Below are positions 1 through 8,416 of a stretch of 64,000 bases of DNA, one piece after another. The stretch lies in NCBI RefSeq assembly GCF_004154955.1, contig NZ_CP011524.1, forward strand, positions 2,852,001 through 2,916,000, read 5' to 3'. Source of the stretch: Intestinimonas butyriciproducens. GTDB lineage: Bacteria > Bacillota > Clostridia > Oscillospirales > Oscillospiraceae. The notes beneath the pieces are model-generated. The model was not told the origin of the DNA. It saw only the letters and a list, made by a program, of their open reading frames with translations, and did no database searches. The translations under genes were made by a program, and so were the position numbers. The stretch's first letter is position 1. Every line of letters begins with the position of its first letter.

Positions 1-237
1 CAGCTTATAAGGCCGTTCCAGCGACAATGGGAAGGAAAACTTTGTTTGGAAACGCGCTCTGAGCGCGTCAAAGCTCATCACGACACAGTGTACATTTTCG
101 GGGTATGGAAGGGGCCTGTCATCGTCTGTGAGCAGCAGCCAATCCACATCCGGGTTATAGGCACAGGAGAGCAGGAAGAAATTAAACGATTGGGGGAGTT
201 TCCCAAAATACGGGACAACCATACAGATCTTTTTCAT
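1..237 (-). CDS. DUF6625-like cell-surface glycan protein, C-terminus cut off
   Basis: The minus strand reads from an ATG at 237 and runs off the window at codon 79, so only the N-terminus is visible. It opens MKKICMVVPYFGKLP and contains a TDD turn and a KFSFPLSLERPYKL segment. These match the two complete paralogs at 2573-3586 and 9481-10464 (VVPYYGKFP, KFDFPI, PYKLCDY). I recognise the family as DUF6625, found in capsule and exopolysaccharide clusters; its reaction is not established, and the beta-strand plus DD-like start suggests a nucleotide-sugar enzyme. It is the last gene visible in the cluster transcribed from the 15.3 kb promoter. Start assigned from the family N-terminus; no strong Shine-Dalgarno is seen. 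Confidence 0.75.
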   Translation of the reverse strand, partial: MKKICMVVPYFGKLPQSFNFFLLSCAYNPDVDWLLLTDDDRPLPYPENVHCVVMSFDALRARFQTKFSFPLSLERPYKL

Positions 238-344
238 ATTTTTGTATCCTTTCCAGCCGCCTTGCGCGCTGCATCAGTCTCATCCCTTACTTCCAACGCC
301 GGAGCCGGCACCCCGGCAAGCCACGGGCCCACCATTCGCCCACG

Positions 345-1505
345 TCAGGACATATCAGCCAGCCTGCACAGGGCATGGACGGCGGAAAAACTCCGGGCCC
401 GGTATTCCGGCATCGTCTCCTGGAGCCGGATGCGTATCGCCTCCTCATGCTCCAGCATCCAGCGGAAGGCCCGCGCCAAATCATCCCTCCGCTCCATGCC
501 TTGGACCGGTACCACATAGTGCTCCTCTGTGCCGAAAAGATCCCGGGCAATCCCTCTGGCCTTTACCGAATAGCCTGCCGCCAGCGTAGGCACGCAGGAG
601 GAGTAGGCCGCGATGGTGGCATGCGTCCGCGCACCCACAAAGAAGCGGCACCGTCCGATGAAGCCCTTGAGCTCCATACAGTTGTGGTCCCCTACCAGCA
701 GGACGCGGCCCGTGCCGCGGAACCGGTCGTACAGCGTCAGAAGACTCGCGCGGTCCTCATTTCCGCTTTTCTCCACATGCGGGATCAGCGCCACCTGCAT
801 CCCGGTCTCGTTCAGGATCAGCGCCACCAGTGCGGCATAATTTTCCACCACCAGATCGCCGCTCCCGTAACCCGCGGCAAGGGGGCTCACATTGATCCCT
901 ACGGTGTTCCCCGGCGAAAAGCCCTCCGGCAGAGGAAGGTCCACCCGGTCCAGTTGGAAGGCCGGGTCAGCGCAGAGGACCACGTTTTCTCTGATCCCCG
1001 CCTCCAGAAGCCCCTGATAGGTGATGGACTCCCGGGCCGTAATGAGATCATATCCCCTCATATCCTCCGCTATGGCCGGGTTCTGGAGCAGGGAAGGTTC
1101 TACCGAGCAGCCCCACAGGACCGTTTTCGCACCCCGCCGTTGGAGTTCCCGCCGGTAGATGCCGAGGATGTCCGTGCCGCCATAACAGTAATTGTCCCCG
1201 CCGATGGAGAGACAGATATCGCCCGGATGGACCGACTGGAAAAAATCCTGATGCGCGAGGCGGATATATACGGCGTCGTCGTGGCGGAGCTTAAAATGCA
1301 CCGCGTGCCGCAGGCGCTCCACCGCGCCCAACTGCCGCGGTGTATCCGGCAGGAGTGTGACGGCCTCCTCCACACCGTACCGCCGGTCCTCTTCCGGCGC
1401 GGTCGTCGCCAGCACCGCCGGGGACTCCAGCATCTTGACCGTGGCGCGCACAATGGCTTCACAGCCGTGGTTTCCGCTGCCACCATGGGCGTACAGCCTG
1501 ACCAT
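345..1505 (-). CDS. Polysaccharide pyruvyl transferase family protein
   Basis: A 386-residue protein of the polysaccharide pyruvyl transferase superfamily (PF04230). Members transfer pyruvate from phosphoenolpyruvate to a sugar as a ketal, on the cytoplasmic face. Visible signatures are the N-terminal HGGSGNHGCEAIVRA motif, a central LSIGGDNYCYGG loop and a C-terminal GARTHATIAAYSSCVPTL segment, which is the usual substrate-site region. An in-frame ATG exists at 1523, but GGAGGGGG sits eight bases before the ATG at 1505, so that start is chosen. The gene is 21 bases after the acyltransferase gene in the same operon. SLH domains of several Firmicutes bind pyruvylated wall polymer made by CsaB, a distant member; a link to the SLH proteins here is inference. 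Confidence 0.88.
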   Translation of the reverse strand: MVRLYAHGGSGNHGCEAIVRATVKMLESPAVLATTAPEEDRRYGVEEAVTLLPDTPRQLGAVERLRHAVHFKLRHDDAVYIRLAHQDFFQSVHPGDICLSIGGDNYCYGGTDILGIYRRELQRRGAKTVLWGCSVEPSLLQNPAIAEDMRGYDLITARESITYQGLLEAGIRENVVLCADPAFQLDRVDLPLPEGFSPGNTVGINVSPLAAGYGSGDLVVENYAALVALILNETGMQVALIPHVEKSGNEDRASLLTLYDRFRGTGRVLLVGDHNCMELKGFIGRCRFFVGARTHATIAAYSSCVPTLAAGYSVKARGIARDLFGTEEHYVVPVQGMERRDDLARAFRWMLEHEEAIRIRLQETMPEYRARSFSAVHALCRLADMS

Positions 1506-1526
1506 ATGATAGTCCCCCTCCATATG

Positions 1527-2576
1527 CTAAATATTTATAGGTCGATTGAGTTTATCCCAACGGTCCAGCCAGTGGTCTATCGTGCGGGAAAACAGTTTTT
1601 TTCTGCATACTGCAATCCCAGTACACAGAATAAAAATTACAACGATCGAGAGGAAAAGATGCGGAATGATCCATAATGAAGTCCAAAACGCACTACACCG
1701 GAGTAACCATTCAAACAGGAGGGCGCATGAGTTCAAATCACTATGGAGAAAATAAACATCAAATACATATTTCGATAACTCATTGATCCCCAAACTTTTT
1801 AAATCAATTTGTAAAAACAAAAGAAATATTACGACTGCGGCAACAATGTTGTTTATATATGCATACGAGAAAGGATTTATAAAATAGCTCGCAGCAAATG
1901 CACCTAATATACATATGATATATAAGGAAATTGCCCTCCCCTTGGTAATTGTTTTTATTGTCCTGCTATCTTTCCCCCAAAGACGGATATACCCGCCTAT
2001 TAGGTAAAGTGTAAAAAAATTAGTTATCCCATAACCACCATCCAGCAGAGGCGCACTAAGCCCCAGCGTCGGCCATAGAGAAAAAAATCCAAGCTGCGCC
2101 AATAAAAGAATTTGATAATTTCTTTTACTTAATGTTTGCACTAGTCTGCTTATAAATGGAGCAAAAAACAGCAAAATAATATAGGTTTCCACAAACCACC
2201 TTCGGCCTTGAAAAAAGGGGAATAGTGCAAAAAAGAGGCATTTTGCCGAGAGCTCTTGTCCCATAGTGACTCCAACAGCATAAGACACTACGCCATAGAA
2301 TGCAGTTAAAATTACTAGTTCCACTGCTTTCCTGAGACGGAGTCGTGTACTGATAATCATAAAAAATCCAGTAATAAGTACAAAACAATTTACCAGTGGA
2401 TAAAACGCGGATGTAAAAAATTGATTTATCCACCATTGCGGTGTTGGGTAAATCGCGTAAGTAGCCGCCCCTCCCATGTTACCATTGAAGTAGTGTAGTC
2501 CTATAATTGCCATCATTCCTATGATTCTTAATAATTCCAGTGAAGAATTTCGTTCCTGTTTTTCAGGAAACTTCAT
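1527..2576 (-). CDS. Acyltransferase family 3 membrane protein
   Basis: A 349-residue polytopic membrane protein of acyltransferase family 3 (PF01757), which typically O-acetylates surface sugars. The N-terminus carries the family signature SSLELLRIIGMMAIIGLHYFNG, with the conserved R and H. About ten hydrophobic segments follow, including FVETYIILLFFAPFI and FDVYFLHSD near the C-terminus. The ATG at 2576 overlaps the upstream stop as ATGA and is preceded by GAGGAGAG, so translation is probably coupled; the longer in-frame extension to 2672 is rejected. The coding sequence is strongly AT-rich compared with the genes after 5760, as are its three upstream neighbours, which suggests acquisition by transfer. 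Confidence 0.9.
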   Translation of the reverse strand: MKFPEKQERNSSLELLRIIGMMAIIGLHYFNGNMGGAATYAIYPTPQWWINQFFTSAFYPLVNCFVLITGFFMIISTRLRLRKAVELVILTAFYGVVSYAVGVTMGQELSAKCLFFALFPFFQGRRWFVETYIILLFFAPFISRLVQTLSKRNYQILLLAQLGFFSLWPTLGLSAPLLDGGYGITNFFTLYLIGGYIRLWGKDSRTIKTITKGRAISLYIICILGAFAASYFINPFSYAYINNIVAAVVIFLLFLQIDLKSLGINELSKYVFDVYFLHSDLNSCALLFEWLLRCSAFWTSLWIIPHLFLSIVVIFILCTGIAVCRKKLFSRTIDHWLDRWDKLNRPINI

Positions 2577-3586
2577 ATTTCTTCTCTCCTCTTTTTCCCA
2601 AATATCCATTGCCTGACGGGACCTGTTTTTTCTTTTATCCAATACACCGTCCCTCTTGCCCATTTCTTCCAATGCCTCTTATTTATAAGTCCCATTTTGA
2701 ACGATCGAATACGATATTTACATGGTATTATATCACTATAAGGAATAAATTGATTTGGTACACATAAAAATCTTGTTGCTTTGTTGTAGGGAAGGCATAC
2801 TTCCATTTTTCTTTTCTGAAAATGTACATACATCCATTCTTTTTTTGCCCAACCATCACCATTTTCTAGCCACTGGTATACATGTCCGTCTTCCCAGCTC
2901 GCAAAAGATGCCCTTTTCTCGACACTCCACCTTCGTTTAGATATATCTACGCAATCGAGTTCTAGCATAACGCGGTGAAAGTTCTCTTCATATGCTTCGA
3001 CATCGAAAAAATCGTTAAAAAACCAGACTCTTTTTTTCTGGTTAATAAAAATATCATTAATATTAATCCCAAACCATTCGTCAAATGCAAAATGTGCGCT
3101 GGAAGTTAGTACTTCTTTATAGCGTTCATGTCCATAAATGCGCTTCATAAAAAGCGTATTTATTTCCTCTGTGTTGCGATATAACGTAAAATGGCCTAGA
3201 TGTCCTATCTTATCATACTGTTCCAGCTTATTATCCGGAAGAAACTTGCGGATATCTCCAAACAACATGTCTGCATCGCTATAACCCCAATAATCATAAT
3301 CCTTCAAATAATCATTGAACAGGTATCCGGTCATTACCTTATAATCGCAGAGCTTATAGGGACTATCTAACACAATCGGAAAATCAAATTTACTTTGGAA
3401 CCACTTCTTTAATTCCTGAAATGTCATTTGGACCCTCAAAACATTTTTCGGATACTCAACCACCTCCATAATATCTGTAAAAACAATCCAATCTATTGTT
3501 GGATTGTTCTCACAAGATCTTAAAAACAATGCAAAATAGTTCGGAAATTTACCGTAATAAGGGACAACAATTCCTATTTTTTTCAT
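2573..3586 (-). CDS. DUF6625-like glycan-cluster protein
   Basis: A 337-residue soluble protein of the DUF6625 type. It begins MKKIGIVVPYYGKFPNYF, has FTDIMEV near residue 40, and carries KFDFPIVLDSPYKLCDYK and DYWGYSDADMLFGDIRKF near residues 70-120. The D-A-D in the last motif resembles the DxD metal/nucleotide-sugar site of glycosyltransferases, so a transferase role is inferred but unproven. The C-terminal quarter is basic. Its stop overlaps the acyltransferase start by four bases. AT-rich like its neighbours. Two relatives lie in the same cluster (1-237 and 9481-10464), and all three keep the KF-FP and YKL elements. Confidence 0.82.
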   Translation of the reverse strand: MKKIGIVVPYYGKFPNYFALFLRSCENNPTIDWIVFTDIMEVVEYPKNVLRVQMTFQELKKWFQSKFDFPIVLDSPYKLCDYKVMTGYLFNDYLKDYDYWGYSDADMLFGDIRKFLPDNKLEQYDKIGHLGHFTLYRNTEEINTLFMKRIYGHERYKEVLTSSAHFAFDEWFGININDIFINQKKRVWFFNDFFDVEAYEENFHRVMLELDCVDISKRRWSVEKRASFASWEDGHVYQWLENGDGWAKKEWMYVHFQKRKMEVCLPYNKATRFLCVPNQFIPYSDIIPCKYRIRSFKMGLINKRHWKKWARGTVYWIKEKTGPVRQWIFGKKRREEI

Positions 3587-3623
3587 AAGATTTCCTCATA
3601 AATGGTTGTCCATTCTTTTAGTG

Positions 3624-4775
3624 TCATTCATCAAATAACTGATAGTATTTTGATAAAAGGCACTCCATTGGGTTTGTTTGCTTTTTTAAATTATCCATTA
3701 AATACTCTTTCAGCCCATCCTGTGTTATCAGCTGTTTTATGGCGGCATAAATTTCTTCTGGTTTCACCCCTACAATTAAGGCCGTTTCCCCATGCTTGAA
3801 CTGCTCCCTCATTCCACACACATCAGTAACTACAATTGGCTTTTGAAGCACCTTCGCTTCTATTGTCGTTGTGCAGTATGCCTCATAGTACGAAGGCTGT
3901 ATATAAATATCACATAATTTAATATATGGATATGGATTAGCTTGATTGCCCGCAAAAATTACTTTATCTTCCAATCCATACTCATGACACTTTTCTTTTG
4001 AACTTGCCGCCATATCCCCATCCCCTATCCAAAACCATTGAAAGGGGATGCCATCTTGGGCCAGCATCTGTGCGGTCTTTAATAGAATATCTGGCCCCTT
4101 TTGATGCGTCAGCCTTCCTACTGTCACCAACTGCTGCACATCAGGTTTTTTACTGAATAGAACTCTTTCTTGTGCCTTTGTTTTAATTTCGCTCCAATCG
4201 ACAATATTATATAAAACTTTAATTTTATTTGATAGCTCAGGAAACACCTCTAACAGTATGTCTCTATCTCCATTTGACACTGCAATAATTGAATCAAATC
4301 GTGGGTAGTACTGTTTATCAAGCATATATCTCTTTTCTATCACATACCGGCCCTCATGGTGCCACATATATTTTTTTCGGGCATTTATTTGGTCTATCAC
4401 ATAATAGGGAACATATCCCGTGTGCGCATAAGCAATGGCGATATCATATGTATTATCCGGCGCATGGAACATCTTCCATGGTTTCCATCCCCATTTATTC
4501 CTAATTCGGAACAGCAAATATCTTGCATAATCCGCTATCCGAGCCTTTCGTTTTCTCATTTCCCCAACTGTATTTTCTGTATCCATAACATAATCGGCCG
4601 GATTGAGCAAATTCACTTTTGCTTTCAAATTCGGTAACATTCCATATTCTGGATTCATTGGAAGTAGGTCAATATCATAGCGTGTATAATCTATTGCATT
4701 TAACAGATTAATCATGCACCTCTCAATACCGCCCACTCCAATTCCATAACAGCAAAATAGTATCTTCTTTTTCAT
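3624..4775 (-). CDS. Glycosyltransferase family 4
   Basis: A 383-residue GT-B fold retaining glycosyltransferase acting in the cytoplasm on a lipid-linked glycan. The N-terminal domain opens KKKILFCCYGIGVGGIERCM, with the family GGIE turn that contacts the acceptor. The C-terminal Rossmann domain shows VTVGRLTHQKGPDILLKTAQ and the donor-binding E-x7-E region in PSYYEAYCTTTIEAKVLQKP. An ATG at 4826 would add 17 residues, but the 4775 start gives the family N-terminus and avoids overlapping the upstream gene, which ends 11 bases earlier. AT-rich. The donor and acceptor sugars cannot be read from the sequence. Confidence 0.92.
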   Translation of the reverse strand: MKKKILFCCYGIGVGGIERCMINLLNAIDYTRYDIDLLPMNPEYGMLPNLKAKVNLLNPADYVMDTENTVGEMRKRKARIADYARYLLFRIRNKWGWKPWKMFHAPDNTYDIAIAYAHTGYVPYYVIDQINARKKYMWHHEGRYVIEKRYMLDKQYYPRFDSIIAVSNGDRDILLEVFPELSNKIKVLYNIVDWSEIKTKAQERVLFSKKPDVQQLVTVGRLTHQKGPDILLKTAQMLAQDGIPFQWFWIGDGDMAASSKEKCHEYGLEDKVIFAGNQANPYPYIKLCDIYIQPSYYEAYCTTTIEAKVLQKPIVVTDVCGMREQFKHGETALIVGVKPEEIYAAIKQLITQDGLKEYLMDNLKKQTNPMECLLSKYYQLFDE

Positions 4776-4786
4776 TCTATATAACC

Positions 4787-5671
4787 TTATCGAATCATTT
4801 TCTTTATACAAAATACGGCAGCACACATTTTTATAACAATTGTAGGAACACTTATATATAAAGCAATTTCTCTACACGAATGTTTCTCCTTTAAATCGCA
4901 GTAAAAGCTATAATACATTTTCCATCTCTTTTTTAGCGAATACTCCAGGTACTGTGCTTTCTCCTTCTGCCATACCCCATATCCCCACGGATTTTGAGCG
5001 CAAATATTCTGGATATTCTTTGTAAGTCCATCATTTTGATGTTCCCATAAATAAATCACATCATTAAAACAACGCACTTGGTATCCATCGCGTGCCATTC
5101 TATTCCATGCAACTGCTTCTGGTACGAAAGTTTCTTCTTTGAATTCTGGATACTTATATTTCCGATGCACATCTGTGTAGAACACCCATGGTCTATCGTA
5201 TCCAATGAATTGTCCACTTTCAGGATATCGGTTTAAAAAAGTAGCATCAACATATTCCTCTTTAAAAATGGGATTTGTCGGTTCTCCGCTCATGTCTCCA
5301 TCACTGCCAGCAAAACCGCAGAACTTTTTATTCACCGGAAGTGTTTGTTCCCATTGGTCTATCTTCTCCAATGCGTTCTTTGTTAGCATATCATCAGAAT
5401 CTACAACAAAAAATAATTTACCTCTGGCCAAATCAAGTGCATGATTGATTGCTTTCTGTTTTCCCTGATTTTCTTGGTATACATAATGAATTGGAAACGT
5501 ATTTCCCCGCATCATCCATTCCTCTACCAGTTCCCTTGTGTTATCACAAGAACCATCATCTATAATGAGCCATTCAAATGCAGAGAAGGTCTGTTCCTGT
5601 AGGCAACGGTAAACCCTTTCTAATATGTACCCTCTGTTATACGTTGGTGTAAAAACTGTAATATATATCAC
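4787..5671 (-). CDS. Glycosyltransferase family 2
   Basis: A 294-residue GT-A fold glycosyltransferase. Motifs in order are FTPTYNRGYILERVY (residues 6-20), LIIDDGSCDNT near 35, and the metal-binding FVVDSDDM near 90. A downstream ETFVPEAVAWNRM segment resembles the catalytic-base region of this subgroup. The short hydrophobic C-terminus (IALYISVPTIVIKMCAAVF) may bring it to the membrane. It is close in plan to the enzyme at 10461-11378, so the two are probably paralogs. AT-rich and 11 bases upstream of the next gene. The 88-base gap before it holds the composition change back to GC-rich sequence. Confidence 0.92.
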   Translation of the reverse strand: MIYITVFTPTYNRGYILERVYRCLQEQTFSAFEWLIIDDGSCDNTRELVEEWMMRGNTFPIHYVYQENQGKQKAINHALDLARGKLFFVVDSDDMLTKNALEKIDQWEQTLPVNKKFCGFAGSDGDMSGEPTNPIFKEEYVDATFLNRYPESGQFIGYDRPWVFYTDVHRKYKYPEFKEETFVPEAVAWNRMARDGYQVRCFNDVIYLWEHQNDGLTKNIQNICAQNPWGYGVWQKEKAQYLEYSLKKRWKMYYSFYCDLKEKHSCREIALYISVPTIVIKMCAAVFCIKKMIR

Positions 5672-5759
5672 AATTTAAATATCCTCCACCTAATGATAGC
5701 TTTCAGTTTTAGACTCCTTAAAACCCGTAGGTCCGCAATATCTTCAAATTATATAACAA

Positions 5760-6746
5760 TCATACGTCATATTTATGTGCCGCACCTGTCGCCGTATCAT
5801 ACGCCTTCCGTACCATGCGGTACAGGGGGCGGGCATACAGCGCCCCCAGCGCCATGCAGCGCAGCTTTGCCGGGAGCTTGTCCAGCTCTCTCCGCACCGC
5901 GTAAAGTTTTTTTCGAGCCGATGAGGCGATTTCCGGGAATTGGTCTTGTGTGCAGTTTCCTGTCAGCACCCGAACATACCGCTCCAGCGCCGCCCCGTGA
6001 AGGCGATCATTTCCCATCGTGTCCTGGTACAGCCGCTCCATGACCCGCTGCGGATCTGAAAACTTATACCCCTGGGGCCGCGAAGTTGCGGCAGATCCCC
6101 GTCGAATCATATAATGATATTTACACTGATCGGTGTAGATTGAACGATCCGCATCGGAAAACAGGATAAAGTTCATCAAAAGGTCCTCGTTGATGCGAAT
6201 GTCCCTGTCCAGTGTGGGCCGTGTCAGCAGGCTTTGCAGCAACTCGGCCCGGTACAGCTTATTCCAGAGCCCTGGTTCCACAAACTTCCCGCAGATCAGG
6301 TCGTAAAGCCCTGTCTCCCGATCCTGCTCCACGGTACGCCCGGTATTATAGTACCAATCCACCCGACCGTTGGGAAATACCATCTGATAACCGCAGTGGG
6401 AGATATCAGCCCTATGCGTTTCCGCCTGCCGGAACAGCAGTTCAAACATGTCCGGCTCCACATAGTCGTCTCCATCGGCAAACCCGATATATTCCCCGGT
6501 CGCCAGCTTCAGCCCTGCGAAGCGGGCGCTGGTAACGCCGCCGTTTTTCTGATGGACCGGTATGATCCGCCCCTCCCGCTCCGCATATGCCTCCAGAATC
6601 GCCCCGGTCCCGTCTTTAGAGCCGTCGTCCACCACAATGATCTCCAGATCGACGTGGGTTTGTGCCAGGAGGCTGTCCAGGCAGCGCCCCAGATAGGGGG
6701 CGATATTATAGGCCGGGACGATCACGCTGATCCTTCGTCCGCCCAT
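5760..6746 (-). CDS. Glycosyltransferase family 2
   Basis: A 328-residue GT-A glycosyltransferase, with VIVPAYNIAPYLGRCLDSLL at the N-terminus, VVDDGSKDGT near residue 40 and the DxD-type GFADGDDYVEPDMFE near 90. The C-terminal third is basic and probably binds membrane or acceptor lipid. The ATG at 6746 shares its A with the TGA of the acetyltransferase gene (TGATG), indicating coupled translation; the open frame reaching to 6845 is an extension inside that upstream gene. From here onward the cluster has the high GC content of the rest of the window. Specificity unknown. Confidence 0.92.
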   Translation of the reverse strand: MGGRRISVIVPAYNIAPYLGRCLDSLLAQTHVDLEIIVVDDGSKDGTGAILEAYAEREGRIIPVHQKNGGVTSARFAGLKLATGEYIGFADGDDYVEPDMFELLFRQAETHRADISHCGYQMVFPNGRVDWYYNTGRTVEQDRETGLYDLICGKFVEPGLWNKLYRAELLQSLLTRPTLDRDIRINEDLLMNFILFSDADRSIYTDQCKYHYMIRRGSAATSRPQGYKFSDPQRVMERLYQDTMGNDRLHGAALERYVRVLTGNCTQDQFPEIASSARKKLYAVRRELDKLPAKLRCMALGALYARPLYRMVRKAYDTATGAAHKYDV

Positions 6747-7288
6747 CAGTCGATATACCCTATGCGGCCTGAGAGCTCGCTTTTCATCTGTTCCCGCTTC
6801 TCCATGGACACGTCCCGCCGGAGCGTATACTCCTCTCCATAGCACGGTGCATGCGCCATACGGGCGCGCTCCTTCTCCAGATATGCCTCCGTCGTGCAGA
6901 GGACCCGCGCCGGACAGCCCGCAGCCACCATACCGGCCGGAATATCGTGGGTCACCGTGCTGTTGACGCCGATGATCACATCATCCCCGATGGTCACACC
7001 GGGCAGCACCACAGAGGACGCGCCAATAAACACGTTGTTTCCAATGGTTACACGCCCGATCTTGGTGTATCCCAGCGCCGTTTTGGTACTGGCATCATGG
7101 CAGAGGATGTGTACGCCGGGGGCCATGGTCACCCGGTCGCCGATGTCTATGAGCCAGCAGTGAGACGGGTCCAGGATTACGCCTTTCAGCCGCTTGAAAT
7201 CCTTCCCGACATGCATCCCCATGGAGACCAGCCGTTCTGTGGTGTGCTCCCCCCTGAGGCGATAGACAAATTCTTTTAAGGGGTTCAT
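6746..7288 (-). CDS. Hexapeptide-repeat (left-handed beta-helix) acyltransferase
   Basis: A 180-residue sugar O-acetyltransferase-like protein. Imperfect [LIV]-G-x4 hexapeptides run from about residue 45 to 145, for example IDIGDRVTMAPGV, IGRVTIGNNVFIGASSVV and VTIGDDVIIGVNSTVTHDI. HILCHDAST carries the conserved His expected to activate the acceptor hydroxyl, and GCPARVL is the standard terminal coil of the maa/WbbJ group. It acts as a trimer in the cytoplasm using acetyl-CoA. The ATG overlaps the upstream stop by four bases (ATGA). It is one of two putative acylation enzymes in the cluster, the other being the membrane protein at 1527-2576. Confidence 0.93.
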   Translation of the reverse strand: MNPLKEFVYRLRGEHTTERLVSMGMHVGKDFKRLKGVILDPSHCWLIDIGDRVTMAPGVHILCHDASTKTALGYTKIGRVTIGNNVFIGASSVVLPGVTIGDDVIIGVNSTVTHDIPAGMVAAGCPARVLCTTEAYLEKERARMAHAPCYGEEYTLRRDVSMEKREQMKSELSGRIGYID

Positions 7289-8409
7289 AGCTTATCCAGC
7301 ATCTCCTCTACGGCCCGGACCGTCTGCCCCGTGGAAAATCGGCGTCCCCGTTCCCTGGCCTTCTCTTTATAGTGGCTGAGCCTCTCCGGCGCCGTGAGCA
7401 TCTCTTTCACGCCCTGATACAGCGCCTCTTCGCTGTTTTCTGTGATCACGCCGTACTCATTCTCCCCCAACATCTCCCGCATACCGGACACCTCCGTGGT
7501 GACCACAGGCGTCCCAACGATGAGGGCCTCGGTGACGGCGGTGGAAAAGCCCTCTGCATGGGAGGCGCATACAAACAGATCGCAGGCTGCTACATATTTA
7601 TAGGGATTGGTCTGATAGCCCAGGAACGTAAAGGTGTCGGAAAGTCCGTTTTCCGCGGCCCATGCCTCCAGCCCCTTCCTTTGAAATCCCTCTCCCAGAA
7701 TATAAGTATGTACGGGCAATCCGTCCTCTTCCCGAAGCCTTTTGTGGATACGGGCCAGCCGGTCAAAGCCCTTATTCGGCACGACCTTTCCTACCCCAAT
7801 CAGCTTGATCTCCCCGTCTGGAGTGCTCTTATCCTCCACCGGCTCCGCCGCATCCCTCAAGATTTCATCACTGTCCACTGTATTGTACAGTACCTCAGTA
7901 TCTCTCATCGGAATCCACCGACAGAATGCGGTCCTCACCTCTTGTGACACAAAAACACCGATATGAAATTTTCCATAGCAGGTCCTTGCCTCCTGAAAGC
8001 TTCGAAACCCGACTCCAATGGTTTCCTGGGATTCCATGGTACAGTGAACCCAAGATACCAGCTTTGTCCCGTCCCGGGGGCATCCACTGACAATACGGGC
8101 GCTGGGTCCCTCCAAATAGGAGACGATGGCATCATAGCGCCCCTTAATATAGTACCGGAATAACCGTTCAGGGGAAAACAGTTTCATGACGCGGCTGTTA
8201 CCCGGAAAGGGCCGCTTGTGCCCCACGATCAGCCGGATATCCGGATTCAAAAACGGTTCGTTGACTCCGCCTCCGAACAGGGCAAGGACTGTAACATCGA
8301 ATTTGCTTCGGTCCATGTGATTGACCAGGTTGACCAGGACCTTTTCAGCTCCACCCAGGTGCAGATCATGAATGACAAAAAGCACCTGTTTTTTCAACAT
8401 TTGACCCAT
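7285..8409 (-). CDS. Glycosyltransferase family 4
   Basis: A 374-residue GT-B glycosyltransferase. The N-terminus reads KKQVLFVIHDLHLGGAEKVL, with the GGAE acceptor loop. The C-terminal domain has GVGKVVPNKGFDRLARIHK and the donor-site CASHAEGFSTAVTEALIVG, containing E-x7-E, followed by TTEVSGMREML. The start at 8409 lies eight bases after the upstream stop and is preceded by GGGG; an ATG at 8400 would remove three residues and cannot be excluded. Architecture resembles the enzyme at 3624-4775 (same VSGMRE/VCGMRE element), so the pair are probably paralogs with different sugars. Confidence 0.92.
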   Translation of the reverse strand: MGQMLKKQVLFVIHDLHLGGAEKVLVNLVNHMDRSKFDVTVLALFGGGVNEPFLNPDIRLIVGHKRPFPGNSRVMKLFSPERLFRYYIKGRYDAIVSYLEGPSARIVSGCPRDGTKLVSWVHCTMESQETIGVGFRSFQEARTCYGKFHIGVFVSQEVRTAFCRWIPMRDTEVLYNTVDSDEILRDAAEPVEDKSTPDGEIKLIGVGKVVPNKGFDRLARIHKRLREEDGLPVHTYILGEGFQRKGLEAWAAENGLSDTFTFLGYQTNPYKYVAACDLFVCASHAEGFSTAVTEALIVGTPVVTTEVSGMREMLGENEYGVITENSEEALYQGVKEMLTAPERLSHYKEKARERGRRFSTGQTVRAVEEMLDKL

Positions 8410-8416
8410 ACGCTTC

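Noticed and set aside
46-519. 157-codon plus-strand frame at the window start
   Set aside because: Antisense to the DUF6625-like and pyruvyl transferase genes; no motif or ribosome site.
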